Shown: positions 8,110 to 15,541 of the stretch, piece by piece
Layout of the letters: each line of letters begins with the position of its first letter
Position numbering within the stretch: position 1 is the stretch's first letter
Assembly (NCBI RefSeq): GCF_900114485.1
Contig: NZ_FOTF01000021.1
Coordinates: 1 to 53,119, forward strand
Origin: Loktanella salsilacus
GTDB taxonomy: Bacteria > Pseudomonadota > Alphaproteobacteria > Rhodobacterales > Rhodobacteraceae
Reading direction: 5' to 3'
DNA length: 53,119 nt
The notes under the pieces: model-generated
What the model was told of the DNA's origin: nothing
The model's database searches: none
What the model saw: the letters and a program-made list of their open reading frames with translations, nothing else
Translations under genes and position numbers: made by a program

Positions 8110-9312
8110 TCATCGCTTCACAAGGCTCCATTGGGTCACTGGCATCGCTGGCCGCCATCCTGTCAAGCGCCCGACCGGTTCAGCCCGGCAGACCGACAGC
8201 CGCACCAGATCGCCGCCATGGCGGGCATGCAGCGCCATCAGCACCGCCTCTGACTCCAGCGTCACCGCATTGGCCACTAACCGGCCCAGCGGACGCAGCG
8301 CAGACCATGCCGCGTCAAATACCGCTTCGCTGAGGCCCCCGCCGATAAAGATCGCATCCGGCGCGGCCAGACCATCCAGACAGTCCGGCGCAGTCCCTTC
8401 CAGCAGCTCTAGTTTTGGCGCGCCAAGCGCCAGCGCATTGGCCGCTGCCATCGCGCGGCGATCATCGCGCGGTTCGATCCCGATAGCGCGGGCATAGCGC
8501 GCCGCGCGCATCCATTCGATCGCAACAGAGCCGGAACCGCAGCCAATATCCCACAGCAGCGCCCCGCGCATCGGCATCAGCTTGGCCAGCGTGGCCGCAC
8601 GAATTTCCTGCTTGGTCATCGTGCCGTCAGACTGGAACAGATCATCCGCAAGCCCCGGCACCCGCGGCAAAAGTGCGGCGTCCGGTGCTGCTATGCACTC
8701 GACCGCCAGCGTATTGAACGGCGGCACGACATGGTCCCAGCTCTCGGCCACGCCATCAAAGCGCGCCTCGTCCTTGCCGCCCATCGCAGCCAACACCGTC
8801 ATCCGTGACTGACCAAAGCCGCGCGCCGCCAGATAGGCCGCAATCTGATTGGGTGTCTCGGCCCCGGTCGTCAGGATCAGCAGGCGTGCATCGGGCTGGA
8901 TAAACGCCACCATCTGCGCCACGGGGCGCCCGTGCACGGTCAGCGTTTCAACATCCGCAAGGCTCCACCCCATGCGGGCCGCTGCCAGTTGGAAGGCACT
9001 CAGTTGCGGGTGATAGACGATCTCTGACGGATCAATCGCCCGCCCGATCCGCGCGCCAACGGAAAACCACAGCGGATCGCCGGTCACCAGAACAACCGCC
9101 CGCCGTCCGCGCAATCCGTGAATAGTCTCGATCATGGCGTCAAAAGGCGATGGCCAAGCCAGACGTTCGGCAGTCACGCTGCCTGACAGGGCATGATGCC
9201 GCCCGCCGCCCAAAATGACCTCTGCCGCCTCGACCACCGCGCGGGTGGCGGGGCTCAGCCCATCCATGCCGTCTTCGCCAATGCCGACAATGTGCAGCCA
9301 CGGTTGCGTCAT
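8110..9312 (-). CDS. cobL: Precorrin-6Y C5,15-methyltransferase (decarboxylating)
   Basis: 400 residues, the two-domain form. Residues 1 to about 205 are the CbiE-like part (IVGIGEDGMDGLSP, LVTGDPLWFSVGA, HPQLSAFQLAAARMGW), which methylates C-5. Residues about 225-400 are the CbiT-like part, with SAM motif DIGCGSGSVAIEW (255-267), FIGGGLSE and ANAVTLESE; it methylates C-15 and decarboxylates the C-12 acetate. The length matches the fused CobL of aerobic producers. Start ATG 9312 has GGAG about 8 bases upstream, partly formed by the end of the palindrome at 9321-9343. Confidence 0.97.
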   Translation of the reverse strand: MTQPWLHIVGIGEDGMDGLSPATRAVVEAAEVILGGGRHHALSGSVTAERLAWPSPFDAMIETIHGLRGRRAVVLVTGDPLWFSVGARIGRAIDPSEIVYHPQLSAFQLAAARMGWSLADVETLTVHGRPVAQMVAFIQPDARLLILTTGAETPNQIAAYLAARGFGQSRMTVLAAMGGKDEARFDGVAESWDHVVPPFNTLAVECIAAPDAALLPRVPGLADDLFQSDGTMTKQEIRAATLAKLMPMRGALLWDIGCGSGSVAIEWMRAARYARAIGIEPRDDRRAMAAANALALGAPKLELLEGTAPDCLDGLAAPDAIFIGGGLSEAVFDAAWSALRPLGRLVANAVTLESEAVLMALHARHGGDLVRLSVCRAEPVGRLTGWRPAMPVTQWSLVKR

Positions 9313-9320
9313 GATCCACT

Positions 9321-9343
9321 CCGATTTTTCGGCGAAAAATCGG
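9321..9343. repeat. Palindrome, arms CCGATTTTTCG / CGAAAAATCGG
   Basis: Perfect 11-bp arms around one central base, directly upstream of the cobL start on the minus strand, in the 64-base spacer to cobH. It is identical to the element at 31680-31702 except for the middle base and related to the one at 5530. Confidence 0.75.
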
Positions 9344-9376
9344 CACTGCCGCCCGCCTTGCGATAATTTTGTGCCA

Positions 9377-10015
9377 TTAAATCCGGTCTTCCGGCAGGCC
9401 AGCAGCCAAAGCGTTGACCGCCGCCGCCGCCAGAGCAGAGCCGCCGCGACGCCCCCGCAACGCGATGAAGTCGCAGCCGCGCGGATGCGCCGCGAGTTCA
9501 GCCTTGGATTCAGCCGCGCCGACGAAACCCACAGGAAAGCCCAAGATCACCGCAGGCTTCGGCGCGCCTGCGTCGAGCAGTTCCAGAAGGTGAAACAGCG
9601 CTGTTGGCGCATTGCCGATCGCGACGACCGCACCTTCAAGATGCTGGGCCCACAGCTCTACCGCGGCAGCAGAGCGGGTGTTGCCAATCGCTTGTGCACG
9701 GTCCGGCACGGTCGCGTCGTTCAAGGTGACGATGACCTGGTTCTGCGCTGGCAGATAACGGCGGATGATCCCCGCCCCCACCATTTCGCAATCGCACAGG
9801 ATTGGTGCCCCGGCCGCCAGCGCGGCATGGCCTGCTTTGGCGGCCCCTGCCGAAAACGCCAGCCTGTCAGCGATTTCAACCATGCCGCAGGCGTGGATAA
9901 GACGTGTCATCACCGGATGCATGTCTGCAGCAAAACGGTCCAGACGGGCCTCGGCCCGCACGGTCGCAAAGCTTTGCGCGTAGATCGCTGCAGGGTTTTT
10001 TTCGTAGGGTCTCAA
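9377..10015 (-). CDS. cobH: Precorrin-8X methylmutase
   Basis: 212 residues. CobH moves the C-11 methyl group to C-12 of precorrin-8X, giving hydrogenobyrinic acid. The YEKNPAAIYAQSFATVRAEA opening and the catalytic His41 in RLIHACG are typical, as are the ILCDCEMVGAGI, AIGNAPTALF and GFPVGFVGAAESK segments. The start is TTG 10015: no ATG or GTG lies upstream in frame, the protein would otherwise miss the family N-terminus, and AAAGG lies about 10 bases before. It follows the cbiX-like gene after a 72-base spacer holding an inverted copy of the cobI-leader repeat. Confidence 0.95.
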   Translation of the reverse strand: MRPYEKNPAAIYAQSFATVRAEARLDRFAADMHPVMTRLIHACGMVEIADRLAFSAGAAKAGHAALAAGAPILCDCEMVGAGIIRRYLPAQNQVIVTLNDATVPDRAQAIGNTRSAAAVELWAQHLEGAVVAIGNAPTALFHLLELLDAGAPKPAVILGFPVGFVGAAESKAELAAHPRGCDFIALRGRRGGSALAAAAVNALAAGLPEDRI

Positions 10016-10050
10016 GATGAGCAGGCCTTTGTGCGGGGTGAGGGGTCTGA

Positions 10051-10082
10051 CCCTCCGGGGGGAGTTTATTTGGCAAGGTGAT
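10051..10082. repeat. Intergenic repeat, inverted copy 2
   Basis: CCGGGGGGAGTTTATTTGGC followed by AAGGTGAT, the reverse complement of the element at 8069-8100 with few changes. It lies between the cbiX-like gene and cobH. Together the two copies bracket cobL-cobH as a long inverted pair. Confidence 0.7.
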
Positions 10083-10087
10083 GAGGA

Positions 10088-11341
10088 TCAGACCTTGCGG
10101 GTTTTACGCGCGCTTTCGGGGCCGTGGGGGTGCTGTGCATGGGGATAGACCGGGTGGGCGTGGTCGTGATCGTCGTGGTGGTGATGATTGTGCCCGTGGT
10201 CGTGGTCGTGGCTGTGATCATGGCCGTGGTCATGACTGTGCGGCAGGCCGTGCGCGTGGGCGTGGGCATGTTGCGCTTCTAGGCGGCACATGCCGGTGCA
10301 GAAGGTGTCGCACAGCGTGCAGTCGGCCACGTTAGAGCCGGGGGCGTTGGCACCCTGCCCTTCAACGTGGTGGTGGTGGCTTTCTTGCACTGCGCCGACT
10401 TCGCCTTCGAACCCAAGCACTTTGGTCCTGTATTTGCACATGACGCACAGCGCAGGCGGCGTTGCGGCAAAGGCCGGGTGTTGGCGGTCAGCGGCACTGA
10501 TTTCGCGCTGCTCTCCCCCTGCCAGTGCCAGCACTTGATCGCGGTAGGCACAGATGCCGCAGTTGGGCGGCGGCACAGCCCCCGCCTGTTCGGTGATCCG
10601 TTCGGCGAAGGTTTCCAGCACTTTGGGATGATCGCCCAGATAGCCGGCTTTGACGAATTGGATGCCGGGATGCTCTGCCGCGACTTGGTCGGTGAAGCCG
10701 TAGATGCGGTCGATCAAAATGCCCGAAAACAGGAAATACGGGAACACGATGACGCGCTTGTAGGGCAGCATCGCGACGTGTTGCAGGCAAGGTTCCACCA
10801 GCGGGAAGGTCACGCCGGAATAGCCGACCTCGTGCCAGCCAAAGCCCATGCCTTCGGCCAGCATCCGGGCGATCTTGGCCACGTTGCCATTGGCGTCCGG
10901 GTCAGAGGCACCGCGGCCGATCACGACAAGGCAGGTCTGCGTCAGCGGCAGCGCGCCGTGTTCGGCGTTGGCGCTGTCCACAGCGTCCTGAATACGGCTG
11001 GCGGCGGCGGCGATCATCTTGGGATCAACACCAAGTTCGCGGCCATAGCTGATGGCCGTACCGTGCTGGGCGGCATAGGTGTTGAGCACCGTGGGAATGT
11101 CGTTTTTCGCGTGCATGGCAGCAAACAGCATGCCCGGCACCGCAAAGATTCGGTCGCACCCTGCATCCCGCAGCCGGTCAAGACCGTCGCGGATCACCGG
11201 GTTCGCAAATTCCAGATAGCCGTAGTCGACCAGCCAGTCGGACGGCAGGAACGCGGGCAGCTTTTCGGCCAGCGTCGCAAATTCGTCGACGGCGGACTGG
11301 CTACGCGAGCCGTGGCCGCAAATCATCACACCGGTTTTCAT
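10088..11341 (-). CDS. cbiX: Long CbiX-like sirohydrochlorin cobaltochelatase with Cys pairs and His-rich tail
   Basis: 417 residues. Two tandem CbiX/chelatase domains fill residues 1-125 (VMICGHGSRSQSA, catalytic-type His10) and about 130-255 (VVIGRGASDPDANGNVAK, VVFPYFLFSG-type segment). A C-terminal extension carries Cys at 261/264 (CGIC), 299/302 (CVMC) and 341/344/348/352 (CTLCDTFCTGMC), then about 45 residues rich in His-Asp and His-Ala (358 on). Class-II chelatases insert cobalt into sirohydrochlorin in the cobalt-early route; long forms with a metal or Fe-S tail are known. CobN, the late chelatase, is also present at 25954, so this protein may instead store, deliver or remove cobalt. 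Its start overlaps the preceding small gene (ATGA). Confidence 0.88.
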   Translation of the reverse strand: MKTGVMICGHGSRSQSAVDEFATLAEKLPAFLPSDWLVDYGYLEFANPVIRDGLDRLRDAGCDRIFAVPGMLFAAMHAKNDIPTVLNTYAAQHGTAISYGRELGVDPKMIAAAASRIQDAVDSANAEHGALPLTQTCLVVIGRGASDPDANGNVAKIARMLAEGMGFGWHEVGYSGVTFPLVEPCLQHVAMLPYKRVIVFPYFLFSGILIDRIYGFTDQVAAEHPGIQFVKAGYLGDHPKVLETFAERITEQAGAVPPPNCGICAYRDQVLALAGGEQREISAADRQHPAFAATPPALCVMCKYRTKVLGFEGEVGAVQESHHHHVEGQGANAPGSNVADCTLCDTFCTGMCRLEAQHAHAHAHGLPHSHDHGHDHSHDHDHGHNHHHHDDHDHAHPVYPHAQHPHGPESARKTRKV

Positions 11342-11541
11342 GCGGGCTGTTCCTCGCGCTCTGGTTCGGATTTTTGTTTTGCTTTGCGGCCCTTCAGCGC
11401 GCCCAGCGCGATGGCGATTCCCGCCGCGCCAAGGGCAATACCCGCGACCCAGTGGTTATGCCCTGCCGCATCGACCAAATGGCCGGGGTGGGCAGAGGCT
11501 GTCGTGGCCGTCAAGATCAAGATCGTCGTCAGCAGGCGCAT
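11338..11541 (-). CDS. Small exported membrane-anchored protein (DUF6732-like) before cbiX
   Basis: 67 residues from ATG 11541; the frame is open upstream but the signal peptide fixes the start. Residues 1-20 form a signal peptide ending at a likely cleavage ATASA-type site (TASA|HPGH). The mature part begins with a short His-containing stretch (HPGH, GHNHW), then one membrane segment (WVAGIALGAAGIAIALGAL), then a highly charged tail. It overlaps the cbiX-like gene by four bases (ATGA), so the two are translationally coupled. The His pairs and the location suggest a role in metal handling at the membrane, but that is inference; small proteins of this kind sit beside cobalamin genes in Rhodobacterales. 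Confidence 0.75.
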   Translation of the reverse strand: MRLLTTILILTATTASAHPGHLVDAAGHNHWVAGIALGAAGIAIALGALKGRKAKQKSEPEREEQPA

Positions 11542-11593
11542 GGCGTATCTCCGGGCGTGGGTAGGCCGGGGCCGAGAGCTGGCTATTGACGAT

Positions 11594-11633
11594 GTGGCAT
11601 TCCGGTCCCCGTCAGGGTCGACCCGTCTGCCAC
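11594..11633 (-). promoter_or_regulatory. Structured leader of the minus-strand cob operon
   Basis: In the 206-base gap between the histidine kinase and the small secreted protein, the minus strand can fold into an outer GTGGCA/TGCCAC stem (11628-11633 with 11594-11599) enclosing a GGGTCGACCC palindrome (11615-11624). No B12 box or other part of the cobalamin riboswitch was found here. The role is unknown; an attenuator or operator is possible. Confidence 0.3.
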
Positions 11634-11747
11634 CAACCGCTCTGGCCCCGTATCGGGCTTCGTCAGGGATGGGGTATAGGCGGGAGCCGCGCAGTGCGCA
11701 ATGCATAGGACCCGTTGAAATCGCAGCGCCGTCTGTTGGCGCAGCGT

Positions 11748-13304
11748 TTAGCTAACAAGGCGCAAGCCGGACCGCGGGCGCGCCGCCACAGCCTCTTCTG
11801 CGGCTTGCAGGGCGCTGGTGGGCATAGCGACAGTAAAAGTCGTGCCTGCGCCAGCTGCACTTTGCACCGTCACCCCGCCGCCGTGCGCGATGGCCAGCGT
11901 CTTGCAGATGGCAAGGCCAAGGCCTGCGCCGCCTTCGGACCGGTTATGGGTCGCTTCAAGTTGCTGGAAAGCATTGAAAATCACGTTGTGGGATTCTTCT
12001 GGGATGCCGCAGCCGTTGTCTTCGACTTCGATGTTAAAGCCGGTCGCCGTCAGCCTTGCGCGCAGGGTGATATCGCTGGACTGGGCAAACTTGAACGCAT
12101 TGCCAACAAGGTTCGACAGGATCTGCAAACAGCGTGTGCGGTCGGCAAAGGCCATGACCTCTTCGCATTCGACGCTGATCGTGACGCCCTTTTCAACGGC
12201 CATCGGGGCGAACTGCGCTTTGACGTCTTCAAGCAGTCCGCGCACCGGAAAGGCCGTGCGGTCCAGCGTTGCCTCGCCCAACTCCATGCTGGTGTAGTCC
12301 AAAATCTCGTTGATCATGCCCAGCAAGTGGTTCGCCGCAACGGTGATCTTATGACCATAAAGCTCTGCCTGATCGCCGATCCGGCTGTCGGATTCTATAG
12401 CCGCCTGCCCTGTCTTGGCGGCGTTCATGTCCTTCAACCGCCCTAGAATGCTGGCGTAGCCCAGCACGATGGTTAGCGGCGTGCGCAGCTCGTGGCTGAG
12501 GATGCCAAGGAATTCCGACTTTGCCCGGCTGGCGCTTTCGGCAGCATTGCGCGCTTCGGTCAGTTCTTGGATGTTTTCCATCCACGTGCGGTTTTCGATC
12601 GTATAGCTGAACAGCGCGCCCATCACGATGACGATGGCCGTGCCGGTGATGGCAAGAGCCAGCACCTTGAACGCTTCGGGGTTGATAAAATCGCCAGAGA
12701 TATCCAGCGGCGACACGCTAAAGGCCGCCATGCCTGTAAAGTGCAGGCTGATGATGCCGATCGCCAGTGCGATGGACATCTGGTATTCGCCTGCGGCTTT
12801 ACTTCGGTTGCCAAACACCAAGGCCGCTGCGCCAAAGACCACGGCTAAAACGATAGATGCGATCAGATAGGTTTGATCCCAAAAGATCACGCCTTGGACC
12901 CGGTAGGCAATCATACCCGCATAATGCATCCCGGCGATCGCAAGGCCCAGAATTGCACCGCCCAGCAGCGGGGCAAAGCGGATCGTGCTGATCGTCGACA
13001 CCAGAACGCCAATGGCGCTGCCCAGAACCGCAATCGCGAAAGACACCAAGGTCAGACCCAGATCAAAGCTGACCGGAACATTGGGGCGAAAACCCAGCAT
13101 GGCGACAAAATGGGTGCACCAGATCGACACACCAGCGGTCAGCGCCGTCAGCAAATACCACGAAATCGCATGCCGATGTGACCGATTGCGCGCGTGGCGA
13201 TACAGGCGCGACGTCACCCAACTGCCAAAGCCGCATAGGATCGCCGCCAAAGCGACCAGGCTCATGTCGTGGAATGCCGTAATACAGGTGACGATGGTCA
13301 TCAT
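11748..13304 (-). CDS. MHYT-domain sensor histidine kinase
   Basis: 518 residues. Residues 1 to about 235 are a seven-helix MHYT sensor with repeated His/Met motifs (CTHFVAML at 63-70, AGMHYAG near 124-130, SLHFTGMAAF near 187-195), proposed in the family to bind copper and sense O2, CO or NO. A short coiled coil leads to HisKA with phospho-acceptor His271 (ILSHELRTP), then HATPase with N box NLVGNAFKF, VEDNGCGIP and GGAGLGLAICKT. There is no receiver domain, so a separate partner is needed. ATG at 13304 or the next codon can start. The promoter region holds a CtrA-type site. The gene is followed by the cob operon on the same strand after 206 bases. Confidence 0.93.
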   Translation of the reverse strand: MMTIVTCITAFHDMSLVALAAILCGFGSWVTSRLYRHARNRSHRHAISWYLLTALTAGVSIWCTHFVAMLGFRPNVPVSFDLGLTLVSFAIAVLGSAIGVLVSTISTIRFAPLLGGAILGLAIAGMHYAGMIAYRVQGVIFWDQTYLIASIVLAVVFGAAALVFGNRSKAAGEYQMSIALAIGIISLHFTGMAAFSVSPLDISGDFINPEAFKVLALAITGTAIVIVMGALFSYTIENRTWMENIQELTEARNAAESASRAKSEFLGILSHELRTPLTIVLGYASILGRLKDMNAAKTGQAAIESDSRIGDQAELYGHKITVAANHLLGMINEILDYTSMELGEATLDRTAFPVRGLLEDVKAQFAPMAVEKGVTISVECEEVMAFADRTRCLQILSNLVGNAFKFAQSSDITLRARLTATGFNIEVEDNGCGIPEESHNVIFNAFQQLEATHNRSEGGAGLGLAICKTLAIAHGGGVTVQSAAGAGTTFTVAMPTSALQAAEEAVAARPRSGLRLVS

Positions 13305-13341
13305 GGTGCTGCTCTGGCTAACTCTTTACCAAGTTTAACGA

Positions 13342-13357
13342 TTAACGATGTTTTAAC
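13342..13357. promoter_or_regulatory. CtrA-type binding site TTAA-N7-TTAAC
   Basis: TTAACGATGTTTTAAC matches the full CtrA consensus TTAA-N7-TTAAC exactly, 38 bases upstream of the MHYT kinase start; a further TTAA half site lies at 13335-13338. CtrA is the cell-cycle and motility regulator of alphaproteobacteria. The site sits where it could overlap the kinase promoter. Confidence 0.55.
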
Positions 13358-13604
13358 CTCTCTATTCTGGCCAACTGTGGCGAAGTTTGGGCGCAGTTAA
13401 GTATATCGCAGGTTGTTATTTTCTGACGTTAGGTCACGCTTACGATGATCCCGAAATGTGCCTTTAAGATCGGCCATTTTCGTCCAATCCAGCCGACTAG
13501 CCGCCGAATCCCGGCATCATCCGCGCTGCGCACAGCACCTGCGCGGCAATCCGTGTATCCAGTTCGTCCCGCCTGCCCTAGCTTTCCCTTAACACGGTAA
13601 AAAA
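13358..13604. other. Divergent intergenic region
   Basis: The rest of the 313-base gap between the MHYT kinase and the hydroquinone reductase gene. It is AT-richer near the kinase and GC-rich near the reductase. No convincing small gene, hairpin or second regulator site was seen. Confidence 0.5.
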
Positions 13605-13617
13605 GGGAGCGATGGCT

Positions 13618-14604
13618 ATGGGCCTGCTGGTTGACGGACAATGGCAAGATAAATGGTACGACACCAAGAAAAGCGGTGGCAGCTTTGAACGTGACGTCGC
13701 CAGCTTTCGTAACTGGATCACCGCAGATGGCAGCACTGGGCCGTCGGGTGATGCGGGTTTTAAGGCGGAAACCGGGCGTTATCATCTGTATGTCAGCTAT
13801 GCCTGCCCTTGGGCGCACCGGGCACTGGTGTTCCGCATGCTCAAGGGTCTGACGGACCATATCAGCGTCTCGGTCGTGCATCCGAACATGCTGTCCGAAG
13901 GCTGGGAGCTGTCGGATGATTGGGACGGGGCCACCGGGGACACGCTGTTTGGCCTGGATTACCTGCGACAGGTCTATCTGAAGGATACCCCGGATATGAC
14001 CGGACATGTCACCGTGCCCTTGCTGTGGGACAAGGTGCAGGGGCGCATCGTGTCGAATGAATCGTCCGAAATCATCCGCATGTTCAACAGCGCCTTTAAT
14101 GATCTGACCGGCAATACAGACGACTATTGGCCAGAAGACCTGCGCGCCGCGATCGCGCCGATCAACGACCGCATCTACAACACGGTCAACAACGGCGTTT
14201 ACCGGTCAGGCTTTGCCACCACGCAAGAGGCATATGACGCCGCCGTGCACCCGTTGTTCGACAGTCTTGACTGGCTCGAAGACATCCTATCGCGCAATCG
14301 CTACCTGATGGGGGACCGCATGACAGAGGCTGACTGGCGGCTTTGGACGACCCTCGTGCGTTTCGACAACGTCTATCACACCCACTTTAAGTGCAACCGC
14401 GCCTTTATCCGCGACTATCCGAACCTGTGGGGTTTTACGCGCGAGCTATATCAGTGGCAGACGCAGGACGGCGCGATCGCGGATACGGTGAATATGGATC
14501 ACATCGTGCAGCATTATCACTACAGCCATGAAACGGTGAACCCCTACCGGATCATCCCGATCAATCCGAACCCGGATTTTGACTTAGCGCACGGCCGCGG
14601 CTGA
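13618..14604 (+). CDS. yqjG: Glutathionyl-hydroquinone reductase (YqjG/ECM4/PcpF family)
   Basis: 328 residues. These xi-class glutathione transferases reduce S-glutathionyl-hydroquinones to hydroquinones, using a Cys thiol. The catalytic Cys is in YACPWAHRAL; DxVPLLWD and SNESSEIIRMFN form the glutathione site, and the C-terminal helical domain contains LLTEADWRLWTTLVRFD-like residues (MTEADWRLWTTLVRFD) and HFKCNR. ATG codons occur at 13612 and 13618; GGGAG at 13605-13609 is only 2 bases from the first but 8 from the second, so 13618 (MGLLVDGQW) is chosen. The 3' end overlaps the convergent receiver gene by 21 bases. Confidence 0.94.
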   Translation: MGLLVDGQWQDKWYDTKKSGGSFERDVASFRNWITADGSTGPSGDAGFKAETGRYHLYVSYACPWAHRALVFRMLKGLTDHISVSVVHPNMLSEGWELSDDWDGATGDTLFGLDYLRQVYLKDTPDMTGHVTVPLLWDKVQGRIVSNESSEIIRMFNSAFNDLTGNTDDYWPEDLRAAIAPINDRIYNTVNNGVYRSGFATTQEAYDAAVHPLFDSLDWLEDILSRNRYLMGDRMTEADWRLWTTLVRFDNVYHTHFKCNRAFIRDYPNLWGFTRELYQWQTQDGAIADTVNMDHIVQHYHYSHETVNPYRIIPINPNPDFDLAHGRG

Positions 14605-15000
14605 CTGCTCGCCGTAATGGGACGCGATATCCGCCAGCTCGTCTGGCGGAACATCGCGGTTCAACGTCAAACGCGCCGTTGCGCAATGGTTAAAGATCGA
14701 CCCATCCGAGAAAAAGCTGCTGTCCGTGACGCAAAGCACATTCGCCCACGGCTGCCGGAATGCGGCAACATCAGCGACGGTCAGCCCGTTGCCCCGTTCA
14801 AGCACCAGATCCAGAACAATGGCGTCAAAGGTGAAATCTTCTAATGCCTGCACCGCAGAATCGGAATCGCCGCACAGCGTCACCTTGGCCCCGTGCCGCT
14901 GCATATGGCGCTGCCAAACCGCGCCAAGCGCCGCATTGCTTTGCACGATAAGGATACGCACAGGCGCAAGAGCGCTATGATGATCCGAAGATTTTACCAT
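14584..15000 (-). CDS. Degenerate response-regulator receiver protein
   Basis: 138 residues from ATG 15000; a GTG at 15039 is an alternative with a poorer fit. A single receiver-like domain fills the protein: RILIVQSNAAL (beta 1), FDAIVLDLVLERGNG with the phospho-acceptor-type Asp, and VLCVTDSSFF for the Thr/Ser position. The usual acidic pair after beta 1 is Gln-Ser, and the conserved C-terminal Lys is Asn (TLNRDV), so phosphorylation chemistry is probably impaired. There is no output domain. It could act as a binding partner for one of the orphan kinases. It converges on the hydroquinone reductase and diverges from the DUF1636-cobC-cobD operon. Confidence 0.75.
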   Translation of the reverse strand: MVKSSDHHSALAPVRILIVQSNAALGAVWQRHMQRHGAKVTLCGDSDSAVQALEDFTFDAIVLDLVLERGNGLTVADVAAFRQPWANVLCVTDSSFFSDGSIFNHCATARLTLNRDVPPDELADIASHYGEQSAAAVR

Positions 15001-15072
15001 GAGTAAAAAATTACCGCAGAAAACGGCATCTGCATACACTCAATTGATACCTTACCCCCGAAAGGCTGATTC

Positions 15073-15100
15073 TTGCCGCGGTCAGCTTGTATCGTAGGCG
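15073..15100 (+). promoter_or_regulatory. Possible promoter TTGCCG-N16-TAGGCG of the DUF1636-cobCD operon
   Basis: TTGCCG (15073-15078) and TAGGCG (15095-15100) resemble the TTGNCA / TAGGNN pattern seen before patB, dapA and the sulfurtransferase gene. No cobalamin riboswitch is present before this operon. Confidence 0.3.
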
Positions 15101-15148
15101 AAAATCCGGTTGAAACAGGCATAACTTGTTGCAAAGGGCCGCGCGAAG

Positions 15149-15541
15149 ATGACGACATGGATCACGATCTGCGACACGTGCAAACGTGACGGCTGGGATT
15201 TGACTGGCGCGGCACAAACCGACGGCGAAGCACTGGCCGCCCTGATCGAGGATGCAGCCCGCGATGTGCCTGACGTGCGTACCCGCCGCGTGGCCTGCTT
15301 GATGGGCTGCAAAGCTGGCTGCAACGTCGCCGTGCAGGCCCATGGCAAACTGTCCTATACCATCGGTAACTTTGAACCCATGGCAGAGGCCGCAGCCGGC
15401 ATCGTGACCTATGCGGCCCTGCACGCCGGGTCCAAAAACGGGCAAGTGCCGTACCGCGACTGGCCGCAGGCGATCAAAGGCCACTTTGTCACCCGCCACC
15501 CGCCCCTGCCGGTCGCCGCATCAGACTCGGACGCTGCATGA
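15149..15541 (+). CDS. DUF1636 metal-binding-type protein of cobalamin loci
   Basis: 130 residues. The N-terminal CDTC (residues 8-11) and a later CLMGCKAGC segment give five Cys in the layout of thioredoxin-fold 2Fe-2S or metal-binding proteins. DUF1636 genes are regularly found among cobalamin genes in alphaproteobacteria, but the function is not established. It is first in an operon in which its stop overlaps cobC (ATGA) and cobC overlaps cobD (TTGA), a strong hint that it works with the aminopropanol arm or with cobalt handling. The start ATG 15149 has AAAGGG about 10 bases upstream. Confidence 0.85.
   Translation: MTTWITICDTCKRDGWDLTGAAQTDGEALAALIEDAARDVPDVRTRRVACLMGCKAGCNVAVQAHGKLSYTIGNFEPMAEAAAGIVTYAALHAGSKNGQVPYRDWPQAIKGHFVTRHPPLPVAASDSDAA

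Noticed and set aside
11542-11747. A second cobalamin riboswitch before the cbiX operon
   Set aside because: An AGCCAG and a GCCAC string occur, but order, spacing and the rest of the B12 box do not fit.
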